Shown here: positions 50,316 to 58,580 of the stretch, in pieces
How positions within the stretch are numbered: the first letter of the stretch is position 1
How the letters are laid out: every line of letters begins with the position of its first letter
Assembly (NCBI GenBank): GCA_027485995.1
Contig: JAIXPW010000221.1
Coordinates: 1-64,000, forward strand
DNA from: Verrucomicrobiaceae bacterium
GTDB taxonomy: Bacteria; Verrucomicrobiota; Verrucomicrobiia; Verrucomicrobiales; Akkermansiaceae
DNA length: 64,000 nt
Direction: 5' to 3'
Notes under the pieces: generated by a model
Databases searched by the model: none
What the model was told of the DNA's origin: nothing
The model's input: the letters and a program-made list of their open reading frames with translations, nothing else
Position numbers and translations under genes: made by a program

Positions 50316-50479
50316 TGGCTGACGATCGAGGGCTGCCCGCATTCCACATCTTAAAAAGGACCGCGAGAGCAACGCAAGAAAGCCGGAATCGAAGCAGTTT
50401 TCGCTACAGGCTCTTTTTCATTCGTCGGTCATTCTCAAACGCCTGCAACTCGTACGAGACTATTTGTCAGAGCATTTGC
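50316..50479. repeat. cassette-boundary-like element, copy 6 (poorly bounded)
   Basis: The high end ACGAGACTATTTGTCAGAGC matches the consensus well; the low end (GGCTGACGATCG near 50317) is uncertain. No gene lies between copies 5 and 6 (about 70 bp), so there may be an empty or deleted unit. The stretch 50103-50598 otherwise holds no supported gene. Confidence 0.45.
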
Positions 50480-50598
50480 CTTGTCGTTACCGTCCGCCCT
50501 TCCCTTCGTTGATGGAGCCGATTGACGTGGTCATGCAGGTCGAAGAAGATGCCCGTGCTGCGCGTCGCAAAGGTCACCTCCTCGAATCTGCCCTCATG

Positions 50599-51345
50599 AT
50601 CACCACCACCTATGTTGCTGAGATAGCATTGAAGCGGGATCAGGTGGAGTCCTTCGAGCGCTATCCCTTTTCACTCCCGGCCGTGAGATCACTGGAAACG
50701 ATGGAGTTTCATCCGGCGGTCACCTTTCTGGTCGGTGAAAACGGGTCTGGAAAGTCCACCTTGTTGGAAGCCATCGCAGTGGCCTGTGGATTCAACGCGG
50801 AGGGCGGCTCAAAGAATTTCAACTTCAGCACCCGCGCCTCCCACTCGGAGCTTCATCGCTTTCTCCGGGTCTCGCGCGGACACCCCAGACCCCGCGGCGG
50901 CTACTTCTTCCGGGCGGAGAGTTTTTTCAACGTCGCCACAGAAATTGAGAGGCTCGACGCCGAACCCGCTCCTGCTCCGCCGATCGGGCCTGCCTATGGC
51001 GATCGGCCGCTGCACGAGCAATCCCACGGCGAATCCTTTCTGGCCCTGGTGATGAACCGTTTCCACGGCCACGGACTCTACCTTCTGGACGAACCCGAAG
51101 CGGCCCTGTCGCCGAAGCGGCAACTGGCGGTGTTGACCCGGATGCATGATCTGGTGAAGGAGAAATCGCAGTTCATCATTGCAACCCACTCGCCGATCCT
51201 GATGGCCTACCCGGAGGCGTTCATCTATCAGTTCACCCCCGATGGTGTTGAACGCGTCGCTTACGAAGAAACCGAGCACTACCGGATCACGCGGAGTTTC
51301 CTCAGCAATCCCGACCGGATGTTGGAGATCCTATTTGAGGAATGA
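50599..51345 (+). CDS. AAA-type ATPase (OLD/ABC-like predicted ATPase)
   Basis: About 248 residues of the short ABC-like ATPase family (COG3910-type). Walker A GENGSGKSTLLEAIA, signature-like HGESFLALV, Walker B LYLLDEPEAALSP and the switch His in FIIATHSPILMA are all present, as is the family's opening block LKRDQVESFERYPFSLPA. The ATG at 50599 fits the family start; in-frame ATGs at 50464 and 50512 would add up to 45 residues of unrelated sequence. Related proteins are sometimes linked to phage defence, but no partner nuclease is present. Confidence 0.85.
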   Translation: MTTTYVAEIALKRDQVESFERYPFSLPAVRSLETMEFHPAVTFLVGENGSGKSTLLEAIAVACGFNAEGGSKNFNFSTRASHSELHRFLRVSRGHPRPRGGYFFRAESFFNVATEIERLDAEPAPAPPIGPAYGDRPLHEQSHGESFLALVMNRFHGHGLYLLDEPEAALSPKRQLAVLTRMHDLVKEKSQFIIATHSPILMAYPEAFIYQFTPDGVERVAYEETEHYRITRSFLSNPDRMLEILFEE

Positions 51346-51474
51346 CGAACCCTAAGTCCCACGCTTCGGTGGATTCCTTCGGGTTTCTTGGGCTTTTGGG
51401 CGGATCCGGTTCGGAAAATCCGGTCTCCTGGTGGTTGTGCTCGTCAGGCCGCACGGCGATTTCGTATTCTTTGA

Positions 51475-52197
51475 ATGATGAAACCCACCCGCTTCCTGTT
51501 TCTTGCCACGGCCCTCCTTCCCACCCTCTGCCTCGCGGCACCAGATGAGGCGAAGCCCAACACGCTGACCGACAAGGAAAAGTCCGAGGGCTGGAAGCTG
51601 CTGTTCGATGGCAAGAGCCTCGATGGCTGGCACAATTTCAAGAAGGCCGACGTGCGTCCGGGCTGGGTCATCAAGGATGGCAGCCTCGTCTGCGCCGACC
51701 CGCACAATGCCGGAGACATCGTGACCAAGGATCAGTTCGCAGCCTTCGAGTTGCAACTCGACTACAACATCTCCGAAGGCGGCAACAGCGGCATCATCTT
51801 CCACGTCACCGATGAGGGCGGCGCGGTTTGGGCGACCGGTCCGGAGTTTCAACTGGAGGACAACGCCAAGGCCGCCGACCCGCAGCGCTGCGGCTGGCTC
51901 TATGCGCTCTATCAGCCACCCGTCGATCCCAAGACCGACAAGCCGCTCGATGCCACCAAGCCCGCCGGCGAGTGGAACCATGTCCGCCTCATCGTCACGC
52001 CTGAGAAGTGCGTCCACGAGATCAACGGCGTGAAATACTTCGAGTACGCCATGGGCAGCGAGGATTTCAAGGCACGCGTGGCAAAGAGCAAGTTCGGCTC
52101 GATGCCGCTCTTCGCCAAGTCCGGCAAGGGCTACCTCGCCCTGCAAGGCGACCACGGCTCCATTTCCTTCCGCAACATCAAGGTTCGCCCATTATGA
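51475..52197 (+). CDS. exported single-domain DUF1080 (3-keto-disaccharide hydrolase) protein
   Basis: A 240-residue secreted protein: signal peptide (residues 1-22), then GWKLLFDGKSLDGWHNFKK, GGNSGIIFHVTDEGG and FQLEDNAKAADPQRCGWLYA, ending in FRNIKVRPL, a complete DUF1080 domain. It probably hydrolyses 3-keto-glycosides outside the cytoplasm. Its stop shares the ATGA with the next small gene, which is unusual for an exported enzyme and suggests a linked function. Confidence 0.9.
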   Translation: MMKPTRFLFLATALLPTLCLAAPDEAKPNTLTDKEKSEGWKLLFDGKSLDGWHNFKKADVRPGWVIKDGSLVCADPHNAGDIVTKDQFAAFELQLDYNISEGGNSGIIFHVTDEGGAVWATGPEFQLEDNAKAADPQRCGWLYALYQPPVDPKTDKPLDATKPAGEWNHVRLIVTPEKCVHEINGVKYFEYAMGSEDFKARVAKSKFGSMPLFAKSGKGYLALQGDHGSISFRNIKVRPL

Positions 52198-52544
52198 ACA
52201 AACTCGACGACAGCCACTTCTCGTTCAAGTGCCCGATGTCCTTCGAAGGCATGACGCCCTCGGAAAATGGTCGCTTCTGTGACCAGTGCCGCAAGGAGGT
52301 CTTCGATCTAACAGACTGCTCGCTGGAGGAGGTCGCCGAGCTCCAAAAGAAGCATGGACCCATCTGCGGTTCCATCCGTGTGGCTCAGGCAGCGGCGGTG
52401 GTCGCGATGTCCCTGTCGGCTGCCGCCTGCCAGGATGGAAAGACAACGGATCATATTCCTAGGCTGAACGATTCCAAGGGTGGCATCAGCGGTGGGATGA
52501 TCTATTTCCCGCTGGTTTCGCTCTTCGGCGAGGGGAAGGAGTGA
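52194..52544 (+). CDS. small zinc-ribbon-like protein with hydrophobic segment
   Basis: A 116-residue protein coupled by ATGA to the DUF1080 gene. The N-terminal half has CPMSFEGMTPSENGRFCDQC, with four Cys in CxxxxxxxxxxxxxCxxC-like spacing, then VFDLTDCSLEEVAELQKKH. A moderately hydrophobic stretch AQAAAVVAMSLSAAACQ follows, perhaps a membrane or lipidated segment. Similar short proteins occur in Bacteroidota and Verrucomicrobiota; function unknown. Confidence 0.7.
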   Translation: MNKLDDSHFSFKCPMSFEGMTPSENGRFCDQCRKEVFDLTDCSLEEVAELQKKHGPICGSIRVAQAAAVVAMSLSAAACQDGKTTDHIPRLNDSKGGISGGMIYFPLVSLFGEGKE

Positions 52545-52957
52545 CATTGGACTTGCGGCTCTTGGTTGGCTCTCGCTTCGTGGATTCGGCCAAGCGGCAA
52601 TCTCCATAGTATCTGATCTCGGCGGTCCGGCTCTCGACTCCGGCAAGGATCGGAGAGATTAGCCCCGGGTCGACTTGTTCTCCGAAGCCTCGGCGAAAAA
52701 GGAGGCTGTATTCCGGCCGACCACCCGAGGAATCATTCAAACAGATTCGACCCCGGCCGTGGGTCGCAGCAGCGTGCGAAGGCCATTGATTGCCGACGCT
52801 TCTGGCACGCCTTTCAGGGTGCAAATCAAAAGATAAACCAACCCGGGGTGGTCGCTAGCGCTCGACCCCGGGCTATTGGCTGAAATCCCTTCAGGATATG
52901 GATGCGCGGCAGTCACCTTCTCCAACCCTTGAGTGCCTTGTGGGCAAGGTGGAGGGC
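52545..52957. other. 413-bp stretch without a supported gene, with a CCCGGGGT inverted repeat
   Basis: CCCGGGGT (52842-52849) pairs with ACCCCGGG (52865-52872), next to CCTTTCAGGGTGC and ATCCCTTCAGGATATGG, the word style of dispersed intergenic elements in Verrucomicrobiota and Planctomycetota. Short frames here lack coding features. Confidence 0.4.
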
Positions 52958-54757
52958 TTAATCCCCGCTCTTCAGCACCTTGATGAAGGCGTCCTGCGGG
53001 ATGTTGACCTTGCCGATGGCCTTCATCTTTTTCTTACCTTCCTTCTGCTTCTCGAGGAGTTTGCGCTTACGGGAGATATCGCCGCCGTAGCACTTGGCGG
53101 TGACGTCCTTGCGAAGGGCGGAGATGCTTTCGCGGGCGATGATTTTCCCGCCGATGCAGGCCTGGATGGCGACGACGAAGAGCTGGTTCGGAATGACGTC
53201 CTTGAGGCGTCCGGCGAGGGCGCGACCGTAGCCTTCCGCCTTGTCGCGGTGGACGATGGTGGCGAAGGCCTCGATGGGTTCGCCGGCGATCATCATCTCC
53301 ATCTTGACCATGTTCGCGGCGCGGTAGCCGGCGTGCTCGTAGTCCATCGAGCCGTAGCCACGGGTGCAGGACTTCAGGCGGTCGTTGAAATCGACAAGGA
53401 TCTCCGCCAGCGGCATGAGGCAGGTCAGCATGACGCGGGATTCGTCGATGGTCTCGGTGTTGACCACGTCGCCGCGCTTTTCCATGACGAGGGACATGAT
53501 GTCGCCGATGTATTCGCCGGGCACCATGACGAAGACCTTCACCAGCGGCTCGCGAACTTCCTGGATGATCTGGGAGTCGGGGAAGAACGAGGGATTGTCG
53601 ACGATGAGTTCCTCGCCGTTGGTCTTGGTGACCTCGTAGATCACGGACGGGTAGGTGGAAATGACGTCCATGTTGAACTCACGGCGGAGTCTTTCCTGGA
53701 TGATCTCCATGTGGAGCAGGCCGAGGAAGCCGCAGCGGAAGCCGAAGCCGAGGGCGGTCGAGCTTTCCGACATGTAGGTGAAGGCGGCGTCGTTGATCTG
53801 AAGCTTGCCCATCGCGGTCTTCAGGGCCTCGTAGTCGGAGGTGTCGATCGGATAGATTCCGGAGAAAACCATCGGCTGGATCTCCTTGTAGCCGGGAAGG
53901 GCTTCCGGACAGGGGTGGGTGGAGTCGGTGAGGGTGTCGCCGATCTTCGCCTCGTCGGCCGACTTCATGTTGGCGATGACGTAGCCCACGTCGCCGGCGA
54001 CGAGTTTCTCGCGGGCGTTCATTTTCGGGGTGAAGACGCCGACTTCCTTGATCTCGTAGGTCTTGTTGGTGGCGAAAAGCTTCACCCGCTGGCCCTTTTT
54101 CACGGTGCCGGAGAAGATCCGGACGTAGGAAACGACGCCGCGGTAGGTGTCGTAGATCGAGTCGAACACGGTGGCGCGGAGGAGCTTGTCGGGGTTTTCG
54201 ACGGGAGCGGGAACGCGGGCGACGATGGCTTCCAGGATGTCCTCGATGCCGATGCCGGCCTTGGCGGAGGCGGGGATGGCGTCCTCGGCGGGAATGGCGA
54301 GGATTTCCTCAAGCTGCTTCTTGCAGCGCGGCACGTCGGCGGCCGGGAGGTCGATCTTGTTGAGGACCGGGATGATGACGAGGTTCTGCTGGAGCGCGAG
54401 GTGGAGGTTCGCCACGGTCTGGGCCTCCACGCCTTGGGCGGCGTCGATCATCAGGATGGCGCCCTCGCAAGCAGCCAGCGAGCGGGCGACCTCGTAGGAG
54501 AAATCGACGTGGCCTGGGGTGTCGAGGAGGTTGAGCTTGTAGGTGATGCCGTCCTTGGCCTTGTACTCCATCGCCACCGGGTGGGATTTGATGGTGATGC
54601 CCTTTTCACGCTCCAGATCCATGGCATCGAGCAGCTGGGCGCTGCTTTCGCGCTGGGTGATGGTGCTGGTCATTTCCATCAGTCGATCGGACAGCGTGGT
54701 CTTGCCGTGATCGATATGGGCGATGATCGAAAAATTGCGTGTCAGCGAGGTGGACAT
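52958..54757 (-). CDS. lepA: elongation factor 4 (back-translocating GTPase)
   Basis: A 599-residue translational GTPase, the normal LepA length. G1 HIDHGKTTLSDRL, G2 region REKGITIKSHP, G3 DTPGHVDFSYEV, G4 NKIDLP and G5-like SAKAGIGI are present, followed by domains II, III, V and the LepA-specific C-terminal domain (KCYGGDISRKRKLLEKQKEG). ATG 54757 begins MSTSLTRNFSIIAHIDHGK; the frame extends upstream but carries no homologous residues. Acts on stalled ribosomes in the cytoplasm. Confidence 0.97.
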   Translation of the reverse strand: MSTSLTRNFSIIAHIDHGKTTLSDRLMEMTSTITQRESSAQLLDAMDLEREKGITIKSHPVAMEYKAKDGITYKLNLLDTPGHVDFSYEVARSLAACEGAILMIDAAQGVEAQTVANLHLALQQNLVIIPVLNKIDLPAADVPRCKKQLEEILAIPAEDAIPASAKAGIGIEDILEAIVARVPAPVENPDKLLRATVFDSIYDTYRGVVSYVRIFSGTVKKGQRVKLFATNKTYEIKEVGVFTPKMNAREKLVAGDVGYVIANMKSADEAKIGDTLTDSTHPCPEALPGYKEIQPMVFSGIYPIDTSDYEALKTAMGKLQINDAAFTYMSESSTALGFGFRCGFLGLLHMEIIQERLRREFNMDVISTYPSVIYEVTKTNGEELIVDNPSFFPDSQIIQEVREPLVKVFVMVPGEYIGDIMSLVMEKRGDVVNTETIDESRVMLTCLMPLAEILVDFNDRLKSCTRGYGSMDYEHAGYRAANMVKMEMMIAGEPIEAFATIVHRDKAEGYGRALAGRLKDVIPNQLFVVAIQACIGGKIIARESISALRKDVTAKCYGGDISRKRKLLEKQKEGKKKMKAIGKVNIPQDAFIKVLKSGD

Positions 54758-54874
54758 TGTGAAAACGGGCCGGAGCGGGCGGAAGAGAACCACGAACTGC
54801 AAGAAAGACACGCAAAAACCGTCATCGGGGCGATTGAGGGGTTGGCGGACGGCGGGAAATTCTGCTAACAGCCT

Positions 54875-56287
54875 GTGACTTTGACGCAGCGCTTTCAAAT
54901 CGAGGACATTCTCGCGCAGGACCACCACGGGGTGGTTTTCGCAGCGGTGGATTCAGAAACGGGTCGCCACGTGGCGCTGCGGCGGTTTTTCCCGTTCGGT
55001 TCGGACGGTGGTGGCCTGCAACCTGAGGAGCGCGCGGCCTACGACATTGGGGTGAAGCGTCTCGCCGAAGTCGTCCACCCGGCTCTTCGGGCGGTGGTGA
55101 CTGGTGGCTGCGATCCGGTCGACGGCATGCCATTCCTTGTCACCGAATGGGTCGAGGGCTCCTCGCTTTCCAAGCTTTTGCAGCAGGGATTCCTGACGGT
55201 GGAGTCCGCGATCGTGCTGATGGATCAGGCGCTGGAGGTCTCCGAGCTGCTTTCCCAGGTGCTCGCGGATGACGAAGTCTGGGTGGAAACGGCCCCTTCC
55301 GCGATCGTCGTCGGGGGTGGGGAGTCGGATCGCGGGATCACGTTCTGGATCTCTCCGTTCCGCTGGCTCAGCACCGAGGAGACACGCCCCGGCCTGATGC
55401 CGCTTGTCGAGCTGCTCGACGAGGTGATGGGCTGGAAGGCAGGCACCGTGAGCGACGACGCTGGCGGCGGTCTCGGCTCGTGGCGGAACTGGCTCGCGGC
55501 CAATGCCCAGAAGGCGACCTTGGCAGCCGCCCGTGCAGCCCTGGCCACTGCCACCAAAGGCGGGCAGGTCGCATCGTCCGCTCCCGCCATGGCGAGGAAA
55601 GTTCCTCCCGCAAAGTCGGCTGCGGTGCATCGTCCGATCATCGTCGCCAAGCCTCAAAGCTCCTGGGTCGGGAAAGCGGTGATCGCCGTGCTGGTGCTGA
55701 CCGCGCTGGGACTTGGTGGAGTGCTGTATTACCGAAATCTGAAAGAGAAATCCCCGGAGGCCAGCTCGGCTGCACTGGAGGAAAAGCCGGCGAATCAGCC
55801 CAAGGCGTCAAAGAGCGCGCTTGATCAGGTCGACCTCTCCAAGAAAAAGGAAAAGGACGAGCGCGAGACCAATACCCGGCAGGCGATGGGCGATCCGACA
55901 CCCGGCACGGTGAAACCAGCCGTTGCCACGCCACCGGCGGTAGCGGAAAAGACCCCTCGAAAGGAAGCGGCGAAGGTTTTCGGTCCTGAGGATGGAGATG
56001 AACTGATCAAGCTCGCCGGCACGACGGTCACCCTGGAAGGAACGGTCCAGGAAGTGCGTCTTTCCGAATCGAAGAAGACCCTGTTTCTGAACCTCAAGTT
56101 GCCATACGACAAGAAGTGGGCCCGGGGGGAGTTTGCCACGTCTCCCGAGAACGCCGAGAAAGACCGGAAGTGGATGGATCCGTGGCTGGGGAAGAAAGTC
56201 CGCATCAACGGAGAGGCGACCTACCGCTTGGGCAACCCGACAGTCGTTTACACCAAGCAGGGAGACGTCGAAGTGCTTTCCAAGTGA
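54875..56287 (+). CDS. degenerate kinase-like protein with TM and OB-like C-terminal domain
   Basis: A 470-residue protein from a GTG start. Residues 6-180 resemble a protein-kinase N-lobe and hinge (FQIEDILAQDHHGVVFAAV, VALRRFFPFG, PFLVTEWVEGSSLSKLLQQG) but Lys of VAxK is Arg and no HRD or DFG motif follows, so catalysis is unlikely. A linker leads to a TM near 267-287 (AVIAVLVLTALGLGGVLYY), a charged linker, and an OB-like C-terminal domain (GTTVTLEGTVQEVRLSESKK, KKVRINGEATY). Divergent from lepA, 117 bp apart. Confidence 0.72.
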   Translation: MTLTQRFQIEDILAQDHHGVVFAAVDSETGRHVALRRFFPFGSDGGGLQPEERAAYDIGVKRLAEVVHPALRAVVTGGCDPVDGMPFLVTEWVEGSSLSKLLQQGFLTVESAIVLMDQALEVSELLSQVLADDEVWVETAPSAIVVGGGESDRGITFWISPFRWLSTEETRPGLMPLVELLDEVMGWKAGTVSDDAGGGLGSWRNWLAANAQKATLAAARAALATATKGGQVASSAPAMARKVPPAKSAAVHRPIIVAKPQSSWVGKAVIAVLVLTALGLGGVLYYRNLKEKSPEASSAALEEKPANQPKASKSALDQVDLSKKKEKDERETNTRQAMGDPTPGTVKPAVATPPAVAEKTPRKEAAKVFGPEDGDELIKLAGTTVTLEGTVQEVRLSESKKTLFLNLKLPYDKKWARGEFATSPENAEKDRKWMDPWLGKKVRINGEATYRLGNPTVVYTKQGDVEVLSK

Positions 56288-57136
56288 TCAGGTCTTGAAA
56301 TCCCGCGTCTGGAACGCCAGCCAGCCGATGATGAACAGGGTGGCATTCAAGCCGCCGAGGATGATGTAGGACTCGGCAATCTTCGGCCAGTCGATGTGCT
56401 TTTCCAACAGGAACAACCACGAGCTCATCCGGTAGGTGACGAAGTATTCCTCGTAGGGTTTGAAGAACGGGAAGTTCTGCAGGATCATGTCGACGAAGAG
56501 GATCGCCAGCGTGACGATCGTGGCCGCCGCCGGTTTGATCCTCAGGCATGAAAACATGAAGGCGATCGAGGACAGCGTGATCATGCTGATGCCGATTCCC
56601 ACGGCCCCCATGCCCAGGCGTGTGATGCCATCCGCCCAGTTCGGAAAGGCGGAGAAGATCTTCATCTTTGGTTCGAAGACAAAGAGGCCGCCCGGGAAAC
56701 CGACTGCCGCGCCAGCCATGAGGTAGCCGGTGATGCCGACAAACATCACGAAAGTGAAGGTGTAGAGGGCGACGGCTGAGTATTTCACCAGCAGCAACCG
56801 CAGCCGGGTGATGGGGCGGGCGAAGACGAGGCGCAGGTTTCCATCCTCGTTTTCCTTCGCCACAATGTCACCGCCGACGAGGGCGAAGAAGATCGAGCCG
56901 AGGGTGAACATGCTCAGCAGGATCATCATGAAGCTGATCGAGAGCGAGCTGTAGAAGGTGTCGAAATCCAGGCCGTTCTGCTCCAGCATCGTGCGTGAGG
57001 CGCGCTGGGCTCCATCGAGCTTGTAAACAAACAGGATGAGCGCTTCCAACGCCAGGAACGCCACATACCCCATGTAGGTCCTTGGACGGGCGAAGAGCTT
57101 GCGGAGTTCGCCGCGGAGTTGTTCGTAGAAAATCAT
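56288..57136 (-). CDS. ABC-2 type transporter permease
   Basis: A 282-residue membrane subunit with six hydrophobic segments and the ABC-2 layout: an N-terminal TM (YMGYVAFLALEALILFVY), a cytoplasmic loop with GGDIVAKENEDGNLRLVFAR (the conserved E-x-G segment), then four TMs and a C-terminal one. It overlaps the ATPase gene by four bases (ATGA), so it forms the permease half of that transporter. Substrate unknown. Confidence 0.88.
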   Translation of the reverse strand: MIFYEQLRGELRKLFARPRTYMGYVAFLALEALILFVYKLDGAQRASRTMLEQNGLDFDTFYSSLSISFMMILLSMFTLGSIFFALVGGDIVAKENEDGNLRLVFARPITRLRLLLVKYSAVALYTFTFVMFVGITGYLMAGAAVGFPGGLFVFEPKMKIFSAFPNWADGITRLGMGAVGIGISMITLSSIAFMFSCLRIKPAAATIVTLAILFVDMILQNFPFFKPYEEYFVTYRMSSWLFLLEKHIDWPKIAESYIILGGLNATLFIIGWLAFQTRDFKT

Positions 57137-58065
57137 CGGTCGAGGGCGTGGGGATCGGGGGTCCCGTTGCGGCGGAGTTCCAGGTAGAAGTCTTCCAGCG
57201 ATTTCCTCACCGGCGTGAGGGCGCGTACAGCAATGCCCGAGGCGACCAGTGCGGCGACGAGCACGGCGGGATCAGCATCCGGTGGCAGGGAGACTTTTCC
57301 GCGCTCCAGGACCTCGCCACCGTGCGCGGCGACGACGGACAAGGCGCGGTCCCAGGGATCGAGCTCGACATTGAACACCGGCACGTCGCTGGAAAGTTCG
57401 CGGACGCTGCCCTCGTGGATCCGCCGGCCCTCGCGGAGGATGGCGACGCGGTCACACATGATCTCGACCTCACCCAGCAGATGCGAATTGAACAGGACGG
57501 TCATGCCGCGCTCCCGGCGCAGGCTGAGGATGAATTCACGGAACCAGTGGATGCCTTCCGGATCGAGTCCATCGGTCGGCTCGTCGAGCAGCAGCACCTC
57601 GGGCTCGGGCAGCAGGGCCTGGGCGAGGGCAAGCCGCTGGCGCATGCCGTGGCTGTAGGTGCGGACCTTCGAGCCGATGCGCTTCGTGAGTCCCACACGC
57701 TCCACCACCTCGCGGGCGGCGGCGGCATCGAAACCCTCCGAGTAGCTGGTCAGGATGCGGAGGTTTTCCCAGCCGCTGAGGTATTCGTAAAAGGCCGGGG
57801 ACTCGAAGATCGCGCCGACCTTCCGCAGCGCCTTGGCGCGTTCACGACCGACGTCGAAGCCGCCGATTTTCACGCCGCCCTTCTGGGGCTCGACCATGCC
57901 GAGAATGATGCCGAGCGTGGTGCTTTTCCCGGCTCCATTGTGGCCGAGGAGACCATAGATCTCACCCTTCTTCACGCTGAAGGAAACATCCTCGAGCGCT
58001 GGCTTTCCTGCGAATTGTTTCCACAGCCCGGAGACTTCTAACATCGGCGGAGCATCCATGATCAA
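57133..58065 (-). CDS. ABC transporter ATP-binding protein
   Basis: A 310-residue ATPase with Walker A LLGHNGAGKSTTLG, Q-loop region, signature YSHGMRQRLALAQAL, Walker B VLLLDEPTDGLDPEG and switch His in FNSHLLGEVE, followed by a regulatory C-terminal part. It pairs with the ABC-2 permease gene downstream and overlaps the pseudopilin gene upstream by four bases. Likely exports or assembles an envelope component. Confidence 0.93.
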   Translation of the reverse strand: MIMDAPPMLEVSGLWKQFAGKPALEDVSFSVKKGEIYGLLGHNGAGKSTTLGIILGMVEPQKGGVKIGGFDVGRERAKALRKVGAIFESPAFYEYLSGWENLRILTSYSEGFDAAAAREVVERVGLTKRIGSKVRTYSHGMRQRLALAQALLPEPEVLLLDEPTDGLDPEGIHWFREFILSLRRERGMTVLFNSHLLGEVEIMCDRVAILREGRRIHEGSVRELSSDVPVFNVELDPWDRALSVVAAHGGEVLERGKVSLPPDADPAVLVAALVASGIAVRALTPVRKSLEDFYLELRRNGTPDPHALDR

Positions 58066-58580
58066 GGCGAGGTGACGAAGCGCAGGTCGCTGGAGGCGCT
58101 GAGGTCCGCGTAGACGATGTTGGTGCTCTTCGGGCCAGGGTGCCAGCCTTCCTTGTCGGCGATCAGCGGGATGGCCTGGGGCTTTTCGTCGAGGTTGAAG
58201 AAGGCGAGGTTGGAGGCCAGTCGACCGCTCTGGGTGGAGTTCCAGAGGTAGCTGCTGCCGGTCTTTGCGAACTGCTTGCCATCGGCCGGGCAGTGGAAGG
58301 CTTCCTCATTGTTCAGGTAGGGCATGAGCACGGTTTCCAGAACCGCCACGTCATCATTCTTCGAGGAGCGTGAGGAGGCGATGTCGGGCATGCGGCGGTT
58401 GTTTTCCTGAAGATAGGACTCCAGCGCCACACCGAGGGCGCGCATTTTCGTCAGGCAGGACACCTGGCGGGACTTGTCGATGTTCTTGCGGAGGAACGGA
58501 TAGGAAATGGCCGCCAGCGTGCCGATGATGGCGATCACGACGAGCAGCTCGACCAAGGTGAATCCACGGCGCGTTCTCAT
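58062..58580 (-). CDS. type II/IV pseudopilin-like protein
   Basis: A 172-residue pseudopilin: RRGFTLVELLVVIAIIGTLA is the classic prepilin leader and hydrophobic helix, cleaved after Gly by a prepilin peptidase, with Glu5 of the mature protein. The C-terminal domain ends with a DUF1559-like pattern (HCPADGKQFAKTGSSYLWNS, ADKEGWHPGPKSTNIVYADL). Verrucomicrobia encode many such proteins. Its start shares one base with the stop of the upstream gene. Confidence 0.88.
   Translation of the reverse strand: MRTRRGFTLVELLVVIAIIGTLAAISYPFLRKNIDKSRQVSCLTKMRALGVALESYLQENNRRMPDIASSRSSKNDDVAVLETVLMPYLNNEEAFHCPADGKQFAKTGSSYLWNSTQSGRLASNLAFFNLDEKPQAIPLIADKEGWHPGPKSTNIVYADLSASSDLRFVTSP

Noticed and set aside
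45233-50479. Canonical integron attC array
   Set aside because: No IntI-like integrase or attI is present, and most element ends have GAC/GTC instead of the invariant AAC/GTT. Kept only as a cassette-like array of uncertain mechanism.
52898-54868. 656-residue plus-strand frame over lepA
   Set aside because: Antisense to lepA, which keeps all GTPase motifs.
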